The notes beneath the pieces were generated by a model. It saw nothing but the letters and a program-made list of their open reading frames with translations. It did no database searches and was not told where the DNA came from. Positions 35,801-42,284 of a stretch of DNA of 64,000 bases are shown in pieces. This DNA comes from Parundibacterium terreum (lineage in GTDB: Bacteria > Pseudomonadota > Gammaproteobacteria > Burkholderiales > Burkholderiaceae_D): assembly GCF_014636315.1 (NCBI RefSeq), contig NZ_BMED01000003.1, positions 434,001 through 498,000 on the forward strand, read 5' to 3'. Numbering within the stretch: the first letter of the stretch is position 1; the number at the start of each line of letters is the position of its first letter. Position numbers and translations under genes: made by a program.

Positions 35801-36411
35801 GTTTCCCGGGGCAGTACTTTGATAAGGAAACCAATACCCATTACAACTACTTTAGGGACTACGATCCGCAGACGGGGAGGTATCTGGAGAGTGACCCCAT
35901 TGGATTGAGCGGCGGTATTAATACGTTTGGCTATGTTTATGGTGATCCAGTTTCCAATGTTGATCCTAATGGGACCAGTGTTATTGCTCTGGGTAATGGA
36001 TGGGCGGGGGCCGCTGGCGCAGGTGGCGGAGCTATCGGTTTTGGAGCCGCAGCAGCGGTAGCCGGTGCAGGTTATGGCGGCTGGCAAATTGGTCAGTATA
36101 TAAATCCTACGGTGCAGCCTTGGATTGCGTCGCTACTTGATAAAGTGGATGAAGCGCAACGCGTTTGGGAGCGGCAGCAATATCACAAACGTTGTGATGA
36201 GCCAGAGCCGCCGGGCCTGTCCAACTGTGAAAAGTGGAAGTGGCGGAGAGATCGAGCAAAACAATGTATTGCAGATCGCGATCAATACAGTAAAAAATGG
36301 TATCCCGGTAGTGAAGAGCCTGGCCATGTGAACGTCATCAGTAACTTGCGTCAGGCAATCGAAAACTTAAATGACAAAATCAGCAGATTTTGTTCAAAAG
36401 AATGCCCTTAA
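32878..36411 (+). CDS. Rhs part 3: NHL-like propeller, Ig-like domains, Rhs core end and toxin tip
   Basis: A GTG start with AAGGGG upstream gives 1177 residues. After a signal peptide (1-29) come two propeller-like blocks with NHL-type repeats (about 40-280 and 300-560; DHAGNAYMTFMNQGYVQQIKPDG and its second version), then four Ig-like domains (about 560-910, each with VEFFDGSTSLG- or VAFFNGGSLLG-like cores and VTVKATDNLG-like ends), then the Rhs core end: YYIQADHLNTPR, RFPGQYFDKET, YNYFRDYDPQTGRY and DPIGLSGGINTFGYVYGDP. The variable tip starts after DPNG (about 1033): a Gly/Ala-rich hydrophobic segment, then a helical domain with Cys residues (CDEPEPP, CEKWKWRRDRAKQC). Binding modules on a protein that carries only the end of the shell is unusual. 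Confidence 0.88.
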   Translation: MSPFTILKRIWISLTIAAVMLATVSSAAAAASTAPYWPAYTQASSGALVRDHAGNAYMTFMNQGYVQQIKPDGTAGMQWTGLNGPGGLAEAKDGSGIVTSTASGLRKLGFDGTITSINSQTDLGYIGYAPDGTLYSTVYGAGKVYQINDAGQVSEFVPTGTVSQPTSFSFDDNGDLVIPSYGSGRILLIKKDKSIQTLLTISGPIMVRRYYGQGWLVGTTDGIYVYDEQWHLQSKLVSDRADNLITLDNGTNLFVAYNTAGIKQLVGAPVGTTTPPPVTLTLSSPLTGPANTRLNTSFSANPATGGYQSAVYFPGITATQSDALVVDQAGNLYTTPTNTGKVVQIKPDGSIGIQWTGLSNPRSLVMAKGGNGILVQTSSGLTRLSFDGTKQVLNTNADLNFLKYSPTGQLYSASYASGNIYQIDDAGHDSVYIPSGVIHGPAAFTFTAAGEMLMPSYDNKTLYLIKQDKTLQQLITTTSVGAGPIALIQFESGWLLGADNGIYYLDAQWQMTKLVSDRADKLVALADGSVIFVALNGAGLKKLNAIGTGNTSNLNGATLFAPANIVLNASVTNPTMVVSQAEFFNDSTSLGIASSAPYVLNWSNVVPGSYKVTAKVTDGSGNSVSSLIKTLTIRANVPPSISLVSPSTNLTLPPPNTNATLAAYAFDSDGAIAQVEFFDGSTSLGVVSQSPYVLSWSNISVGSHIITAKATDNLGASSVSTPVTVTVAANLPPSVTLTSPTNGQRITPPANLTLNATASDSDGTVAQVAFFNGGSLLGTVTQAPYTVTVPNLATGSYSITAVATDNQGASTTTSPAGIVVDVPPTIHLVASPSNATAPATVALTATAADSDGSISQVEFFNGSTSLGIVTQAPFSFNWVNVAAGTYTLTVKATDNLGGATTSSAVTVIVNANNGNGTGGSEQVYYIQADHLNTPRLLTDKDNGVVWQWGQDEPFGATVANQDPANSGKQTEFNLRFPGQYFDKETNTHYNYFRDYDPQTGRYLESDPIGLSGGINTFGYVYGDPVSNVDPNGTSVIALGNGWAGAAGAGGGAIGFGAAAAVAGAGYGGWQIGQYINPTVQPWIASLLDKVDEAQRVWERQQYHKRCDEPEPPGLSNCEKWKWRRDRAKQCIADRDQYSKKWYPGSEEPGHVNVISNLRQAIENLNDKISRFCSKECP

Positions 36412-36785
36412 ATATGACTACTTTAAATGAAGTATTTGAGCGGATGGCGGATATCCCAGAATTTTTGGGTAAACCCTTGGACCAGGTGAATTCTATTGGC
36501 AATTTTGGGAATGCTCCCCTGCACGTTGCAGCGGGATGGGGCGACGTGCAGGCTATTACTATGTTGGTGAAAAATGGGGCGGATGTAAATGTTAAAGGAG
36601 AGGAAAAAATGACACCTTTACATCGAGCTGCTGCCGCTGGACATTTATCTGCTGTTGAGACGCTACTCAATTTCGGCGCCGACGCAATGGCCAGAGATGC
36701 CGGCGGAAACACCCCAATGCAATTAGCGACTATCTTAGGGAAGCGCGCAGTTGCTGAACATCTTGCTCACTATTCAGGATCGTAA
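36402..36785 (+). CDS. Ankyrin-repeat protein, likely Rhs immunity protein
   Basis: The 127-residue protein has two clear ankyrin repeats (NAPLHVAAGWGDVQAITMLVKNGADVN and MTPLHRAAAAGHLSAVETLLNFGADAM) and a partial third (GNTPMQLATILGKRAVAEHL). Its start overlaps the end of the Rhs toxin gene. Immunity genes sit directly behind the toxin tip they neutralise, and ankyrin-repeat immunity proteins are known. The role is thus inferred from place and fold. The start could also be at 36414 or a TTG at 36390. Confidence 0.82.
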   Translation: MPLNMTTLNEVFERMADIPEFLGKPLDQVNSIGNFGNAPLHVAAGWGDVQAITMLVKNGADVNVKGEEKMTPLHRAAAAGHLSAVETLLNFGADAMARDAGGNTPMQLATILGKRAVAEHLAHYSGS

Positions 36786-36961
36786 AGCAATAATATTGTG
36801 CCGAATGAATCGCTAAATTTAAGCTGGCCTCCACGTGCAGGCGAAAATCGTGTCTAGGAAAAATTTACGAAACTGAGGGGTGGGGTTAGGAAAAATCGAG
36901 CTAAGCCGTTGAATGGACTAGGAAAAAAGGCAGTCTGTACGACGGAAGTGTGTCAGGGTAA

Positions 36962-37474
36962 ACATACTACAACTACTTTAGGGATTACGATCCGAGTACC
37001 GGACGATACCTTCAATCCGACCCGATTGGGCTGCAAGGAGGTATTAACACTTTTGCGTACACAGGAGGAAATCCAGTTGGTCGAACAGATGCATCAGGAC
37101 TGTCCTGGGGGTGTCAATGGTATGGCCTGACGGTTATCTGTTCAAATACGCCGGATATTCCCATAGATCCAGATGTCAAACTGCCGCCATACAAGCCAAG
37201 TCCTGACACTAATTCTTGTACTCCTGAACCTCCTGATAAAGATCCATGTAAAGGATATAGAGATCAGTTGAGAGAGCATGAGAAAAAATATGCTGACTAT
37301 GTCGAAAATCCTAGCGCTGGCGATAATAAAGGCCATCTTGCTGCTGCGTACAATGCAGGAAATATGGAACGTTATACTCAAATTTTTAATGCGCGACTTG
37401 AAGTTTTATGGTATCAAATTATAAATTTTCGCAATCTTTTAGCTAAATGTGAAAGAGAACATGGGAAAAAATAA
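36962..37474 (+). pseudogene. Orphan Rhs C-terminal tip (core end fragment plus toxin)
   Basis: After an in-frame TAA at 36959 an open frame reads TYYNYFRDYDPSTGRYLQSD, then IGLQGGINTFAYTGGNPVGRTDASG, the same core end as in the full Rhs, then a different tip: SCTPEPPDKDPCKGYRDQL, HEKKYADYVENPSAGDN and a long helix ending FRNLLAKCEREHGKK. It has no start codon or shell of its own. Such displaced tips are spare cassettes that can recombine into the main rhs gene through the shared core. The tip shares the C-x-PEPP-x-C pattern with the main tip but little else. Confidence 0.88.
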
Positions 37475-37799
37475 GACAATAAACTTAGAAGAGTTTAGGT
37501 CGGTAGTAAATGCAATTTTTTCTCATTTAATTGATGATTTAAAAATTAAAGAGATTGAGTTGACTGAAGACTATTATTGGGAAATTTTAGAGTCCTCTCT
37601 TTACAAATTTGATCAGGATCCGCCAAGTCCACGTATTGGGAGCCTAGCGGATGACTTGGATTTCCTGTCTTCTTTGTTATCGGATAAAAGTCACGCTATT
37701 CCTATAATGTTTTTGCATGTTGCACCGGTACTTCGTTTCATTGGTCAAAATGTTAATCCATTTGAAATAAGTAATAATGGGAATCACGCTGAAAAATGA
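37461..37799 (+). CDS. Putative immunity protein for the orphan Rhs tip
   Basis: The 112-residue acidic protein starts at the ATG at 37461, overlapping the toxin stop by 14 bp, with GAAAGAGAA before it. It reads as mainly helical with acidic patches (LIDDLKIKEIELTEDYYWEIL; RIGSLADDLDFLSSLLSD) and no membrane segment. I recognise no family; the overlap with the toxin tip is the basis for the call. The low GC fits cassette transfer. Confidence 0.75.
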   Translation: MGKNKTINLEEFRSVVNAIFSHLIDDLKIKEIELTEDYYWEILESSLYKFDQDPPSPRIGSLADDLDFLSSLLSDKSHAIPIMFLHVAPVLRFIGQNVNPFEISNNGNHAEK

Positions 37800-37872
37800 C
37801 TTAAAGGCCGTATCTACGAGCGCCACCACCCACACTAGATATGGCAATAAAATTGCGCCTTATGCGGTCGCT

Positions 37873-37913
37873 AAAAAAAGCCGGTCGGGAAAATCCTCCC
37901 CACCGGCTTTTTT
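37873..37913. terminator. Bidirectional intrinsic terminator
   Basis: A 13/12-bp near-perfect stem (AAAAAAGCCGGT with ACCGGCTTTTTT) with a T tract on the plus strand and, by symmetry, on the minus strand. It closes the Rhs/immunity transcription unit and also the converging antitoxin remnant. Confidence 0.9.
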
Positions 37914-37946
37914 ATTGGTTGAATGACAAAGAAAAACGCCGCCAGT

Positions 37947-38188
37947 CTACCAATCCCGATAGGAAGTTCGTACCTGTTCCAATGCTTGCTCCAACACGCT
38001 GTCACCGGACAGCATGCGTCTCGCTCGTTCCGCATCGTCATCGGTGACACGATCCCCTCTAGCGCAAAACTTGCAACGGTCTGCCGCCAATCCTCATCCT
38101 CATGAGCAATCGCGATGAACTTGGACCGCTCCCATGCCGCTTCCAGCGACACTATTTGAGCTTTGCTCCGAATTTTGTCTTTATGCAT
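37947..38188 (-). pseudogene. Frameshifted VbhA-like antitoxin
   Basis: The first frame gives a 105-codon ORF whose first 46 residues (WERSKFIAIAHEDEDWRQTV, ASFALEGI) look like a short helical antitoxin, and then turns into an unlikely tail. Shifting frame near 38060 gives VTDDDAERARRMLSGDSVLE, QALEQVRTSYRDW and a stop at 37947, exactly the expected end of this antitoxin-VbhA type of protein (..LEGxxVTxDxxxRAxRxLxGE..). One missing base explains it. No Fic/VbhT toxin gene is nearby. Confidence 0.68.
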
Positions 38189-38467
38189 AAAATTCTATTC
38201 GTTGCAGGTCTTCTCATCTAATTACAGAGTTTGTCATTTCGTTTTCAGGTATTTGTATGATTTAGCTCCGTGCCGTTCTGGGAAGCTTCATCCTACGATG
38301 CGACGAGCGCGGCCTTCAGCATCCGCTTAGTGCATAGGTCCTTGCAATACAGTTATTAGAGAGCAGTGCTCGGAACAGCAAATTCTAAGGGATTGTGCAC
38401 CTAGAAAGGTATTAACGCTATTGCGGGAGCTGTGGTAGGCGAGCCTCGCCAGCATCAGCCAAATTAA

Positions 38468-39373
38468 CTATCTCATTTTATAGGCCCAATTTGGCAATCG
38501 AACAAGCTCTTCAATGGTACTTTGTTGAGCGACGTGGTTATTCCTGAACGTTTTCCTTCTTCTTCCGGCCCGCTCGTGCAGAAGTTCTCTCTTACGTAGC
38601 TTAATTTGCGCCGTTCTCACAAATCGAAGCAATACTTCTTTCTGCCGGGGCTGGCACGGACGATCGAAATCCAGTCGACTCGCGGGCATCAAGAGGCCTG
38701 TCTGGTACAGTCGCATCATGACATGCAGTGACAATTTCTCTTGAAGTGGCGAAACCAGGCAATATCCGTTGACTATGCTAGCCATCATATTCCTTTGGGT
38801 ATGCACTTTCACTTCTAGTTCATCGTCAGCTAATAAAGACATGTCTTCGCCTCCACTTTTTAATTCGGCGTGGCAGAAGTAGCAGAATGCCAGAGTTGGC
38901 AAAACCTCGATCGAAGTGAGGATAGCCTTATCCAACTGAAGTTTACTTTTACAGTTAGGGCATTCTGTGAACAGGGGTATCAAATGTCTCGGACATGACT
39001 CCCAAAAGCGAAAGCGCCATTCGATACGGAAGTAGGGGATAGCGTCATGTTTGAGACACTGCGGACAGAAAGCAGTCCATGGGGCTTTATTGTTTGTTAT
39101 CCGTAGGTGTTGTCGTAAGGGCCGTGTTTTTCCAACCGCTTTTGATACCGCAATTGGAATGTCAAAGCTGTGGGGGGCTATTCTGCAAAGTTGCATCAGG
39201 TTTGATACCCAAATTGAGAAGAGTTCACGGTCCACATCTTTGGGTTTCTTTGCTCCAAGTATCTCGAATAAATTAGACATAGAAAATCCTTGCTGCTGGC
39301 AAAGACGATGTATCCATGAAGATAGCGCTTCACCAGGTAATATTTTGGGTGCACCATAAAGAAAGTAATCCAT
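38468..39373 (-). CDS. TniQ-family transposition protein (TniE-like), first pair
   Basis: The 301-residue protein starts MDYFLYGAPKILPGEALSSW, and has the TniQ zinc pattern (FCPQCLKHDAIPYFRIEWRF, CPRHLIPLFTECPNC, a later CYFCHAEL). It is closely related along its whole length to the protein at 58750-59583 (RIEWRF-FW-CP-H, NMMxxIxNGYCLxSP, LHxMMRLYQ). TniQ/TnsD proteins recognise the target site for Tn7-like transposons. It is followed on its 5' side by a truncated second TniQ gene but has no tniABC beside it, so it belongs to a broken element. Confidence 0.87.
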   Translation of the reverse strand: MDYFLYGAPKILPGEALSSWIHRLCQQQGFSMSNLFEILGAKKPKDVDRELFSIWVSNLMQLCRIAPHSFDIPIAVSKAVGKTRPLRQHLRITNNKAPWTAFCPQCLKHDAIPYFRIEWRFRFWESCPRHLIPLFTECPNCKSKLQLDKAILTSIEVLPTLAFCYFCHAELKSGGEDMSLLADDELEVKVHTQRNMMASIVNGYCLVSPLQEKLSLHVMMRLYQTGLLMPASRLDFDRPCQPRQKEVLLRFVRTAQIKLRKRELLHERAGRRRKTFRNNHVAQQSTIEELVRLPNWAYKMR

Positions 39374-39387
39374 TTGCTAAATTTCCT

Positions 39388-40174
39388 CTAGAAGAGTTTT
39401 ATTTGAGAATGTGGATTGAGATGAAGCAAGCTTGCTTTAGGGTTTTCCCGCTGCTTTCCTACTAAAATCAGCTGGCTAGAAAATTGCCGATCAAATTCAG
39501 ATAAACCATCCTCCACCATGGTTTCTAGTGCGCTCAACAAAAATGTTGGTCTGATGGCTTCAATCGACTGATGTGAGATAACTTCTGCCATCCTATGGAT
39601 AGCGCGATCGAGGCAAGCCTCCATCTCGCCAATGCTGAGAGCTTTCTTCGCGGTTCCAGCGCCTGGCATATCTTTTGAAGATTTCTTTATTCCGAGAGCC
39701 CATATGACACGCAAAACTCCGTCTACAGACAATTGAGCGAGAGGATCAAAGGCTGGATTGAGGCTGCTAGCCGGCCGATTTGACACCAAAAAATCGTTAA
39801 TGCGATTTTCAAACCAATAGGAAAATTCAAGTGCGCTTTGGCTGGGGCGTAGCATGGGTGTGTCGCCCAATTCACGCCCGCAAGTGCAGAGCGAGATACC
39901 AGGTCTATTCCAGCTCAGCGTTTTCTTGCAGTGGGGGCAGGATTCGATCAACCGAATCTGATGGTGCGGGCAGCAAGTGACAGCTGAAAAGTCCCACACC
40001 TTTTTTACGTAGCGGTTTTCGACGACGCATGGAGCACATAGTTGCGGCCTTCGAAGTCGGAGAAAAAACGGTCGCTGAATCACCTGCCCATACACCTCAA
40101 AATGGTTCCCGTTAGAATCGCGTTTCAATGTTGCCGTGGTTTGTGCCAGCGCGCTCGGCAATGCTCCGAATAGA
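39388..40174 (-). pseudogene. 5'-truncated TniQ-family gene (TniD-like), first pair
   Basis: The frame matches the protein at 59593-60555 from about its residue 64 to the end (LRRPQLCAPC, WDFSAVTCCPHHQI, LSWNRPGISLC, SVDGVLRVIWALGI and the shared end ENPKASLLHLNP). Homology can be followed to LFGALPSALAQ, about 40174; there it stops at the IS66 sequence, so roughly the first 60 residues are gone. An ATG at 40161 might still give a shortened 257-residue product. Confidence 0.82.
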
Positions 40175-40208
40175 GCATCGTGTCCACGTAATTAGTGGAC
40201 ATGTGTAC

Positions 40209-40580
40209 ATGATAGATGACGCAATCATGGCGCCGAACCGGCGCAGGCGCTACAGCGCCGAATTCAAAGCCCAGGTGATCAATGCCTGCAAACAGCCTGG
40301 CGTATCGATTGCCGCGACTGCATTGCATCATCGCCTGAACGCCAATCTGGTCCGGAATTGGATCAAAGCCCACGACCAGAGAACGATCGAACCGGTGCAT
40401 AGGGACCCGATTGCTCCTGTCCCGGAATTCATCCCAATTCAACTGCCTGCACCACCAGAGGTGGCCACCACGCCGGATATCGTGATCGAAGTCAAGCGTG
40501 GTTCAGCTACAGTAACAGTGCGCTGGCCAGGTGTGGCCGCCGTCGAATGTGCGCAGTGGCTGCAACACTGGCTGCGATGA
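40209..40580 (+). CDS. tnpA: IS66 accessory protein TnpA
   Basis: The 123-residue protein from the ATG at 40209 has the IS66 TnpA helix-turn-helix opening (NRRRRYSAEFKAQVINACKQ; SIAATALHHRLNANLVRNWI) and the usual end with IEVKRGSATVTVRWP. The family protein binds DNA to help IS66 transposition. Its stop overlaps the next start (ATGA), as in complete elements. An upstream in-frame start at 40128 falls inside the disrupted tniQ gene and is not used. Confidence 0.88.
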   Translation: MIDDAIMAPNRRRRYSAEFKAQVINACKQPGVSIAATALHHRLNANLVRNWIKAHDQRTIEPVHRDPIAPVPEFIPIQLPAPPEVATTPDIVIEVKRGSATVTVRWPGVAAVECAQWLQHWLR

Positions 40581-41059
40581 TCCGCATCGATGCGATCTGG
40601 CTGTATGAGGTGGAAAGGACCGCCGCGTCACTCGATGGGAAACAACGTCTCGCACTGCGTCAACAGCAGGCCAGTCCGGCGGCGCAAGCGCTGCACAAGT
40701 GGTTGCAGACTCAGCGCCAACGGGTACCCACCGGCGGTGCCACGGCCAAGGCGATCGATTACAGCCTGAACCGCTGGTCGGCCCTGACGCACTACCTCAG
40801 CGATCCGTTGGTTCCGATCGATAACAACTGGGTCGAGAACCAAATCCGTCCGATCGCGCTGGGCCGAAAAAACTGGATGTTTGCCGGCAGCTTGCGTGCC
40901 GGAAAACGTGCGGCGGCCATCATGAGCCTGATCCATTCCGCACGGCTCAATGGCCACGATCCTTACGCCTACCTTCGGGACATTCTTGAGCGCTTGCCAT
41001 TGCAACCGTTCAGCCGGATCGGCGAACTGCTTCCCCATCTTTGGGACAGCGCGCAATAA
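40577..41059 (+). pseudogene. Fused tnpB-start / tnpC-end remnant of IS66
   Basis: The 160-codon frame starts MIRIDAIWL, the opening of IS66 TnpB, and turns directly into YEVERTAASLDGKQRLALRQ, part of the TnpC transposase, ending in the C-terminal core LVPIDNNWVENQIRPIALGR, KNWMFAGSLRAG and DPYAYLRDILERLP. The late Glu of the DDE triad (WVENQ) is present, but both Asp residues and the DNA-binding part are missing, so it is inactive as a transposase. Confidence 0.85.
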
Positions 41060-41140
41060 TTCCTCACCACCATCAAGCCGGCCAGTCAATATGTGTTCGC
41101 CGGGCGGTTACTTTTCTCCTAAGAACTACGTGCTACGTCG

Positions 41141-42160
41141 TTAAATCTCAAGGCTTTTGCTTAAATCAGCAAGGAATTTTTCTGCCTTAATCTTATTTTC
41201 GGGAATTGATAGCCAGACAAGTGTCGCGACTTTATACACTGTTTTTAAGTCGGCAATTTCGCCTAAAGCACGCACAACGTTATGAAAGTAATCTTTTGCA
41301 TCAGTTTGAGCCTGAATTGCTAATGCAGATCTAACTCTTTGCGTGTCAGCTGGGAATGATTCAGAAAATTTAGCTATGTTAGCTTTGACTGCGTCGGCCA
41401 TAAGCTTCGCAGGATCGTCTGCGTCTGGCAAATAGTGAAACGGAAAATTTACATTCGGCCTATCTATACCTCGTTGGTCTCCGTCGTAAACAAGGCGGAT
41501 ATGAATTTTTTTCAGTTCAGATGGGAAACGCTTCAAAATTTCGTCAAGATCTGTCCACCCGTTCGCCCACCCAATATCTACTAGCTCTAGGAGACTTTCA
41601 TCTAAGTGAAAAATAAGATATTTGAGAAAAGCGCCCGCACTATTATCCTCCGTAATGATAATCGTTGGCGTCAGGTTTACTATCCGCAGGCTTTCGTGCA
41701 AGAGAGTTCTCACTGGCTTATGGTTTAATACAAAGTTGATACCCTCCCGGGTGAGCAACGTTATATTTGCCGCCGCAAAATTTTCCAACGTATGCTGTGA
41801 ATGTGTCGACACAACCACGGACAGAGATCTGTCGATGGAAGCTTCCGCGATATAATTCATTAACGCGTTCTGAGCACGCGGCGGTAGGTGAGATTCCGGC
41901 TCTTCGATTAGGAGGATACTATTTTCGCTTAACCGGCTAAGTGCCCAAATTAAGTAATTTATACATAGCTCCCCTTGGCCCATGTCTTCTGAATTATAAG
42001 TAACGTTGCCGACCGTTACCACAAAATATGGGAATGGCGGTTCACCATTATAGTCATCTATCTCGTAAGTTTGGAACGACTCATAGCCTCTACCGCTTAT
42101 CTCTCTGCGGAGAGCAATTATGGTCTCGGGGTCAAAGGAATGAGGTGCACCTTCTGTCAC
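41141..42160 (-). pseudogene. 5'-truncated OLD-type ATP-dependent nuclease
   Basis: The 339-residue frame (GTG start) has the second half of an ABC-type ATPase: signature-like SEDMGQGELCINYLIWAL, Walker B SILLIEEPESHLPP and the His switch VVVSTHSQHTLENF, then a TOPRIM nuclease domain with Glu in IIITEDNSAGAFL and the DxD in VYDGDQRG. That order is typical of OLD-family nucleases. Walker A and the first roughly 200 residues are missing. The same frame stays open to 42298 with more plausible residues (VEYVDAALTSQRIKYILQND), then is cut where the GIY-YIG gene ends, so the gene has been truncated. OLD nucleases act in phage defence and in phages. Confidence 0.78.
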
Positions 42161-42284
42161 GGTAGCGAAATCACTATCATTTTGAAGTATGTATTTGATT
42201 CGCTGGGAAGTAAGGGCCGCATCAACATATTCTACCTTACACCCTTCATTTTCCGGTTCCAGATCCGGTAACAGGAGCGCAGTA

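Larger units (their letters stand above)
40178..41111 (+). mobile_element. IS66-family deletion derivative
   Basis: The stretch has an intact tnpA (orfA), the first nine codons of tnpB and the last third of tnpC joined in frame, then ends near 41111 with CGGTTAC, like the usual IS66 right end. A left inverted repeat is not seen; a palindrome (40182-40200, GTCCAC/GTGGAC) lies at the left border. Full IS66 elements are about 2.5 kb, so about 1.6 kb has been lost. Confidence 0.8.
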
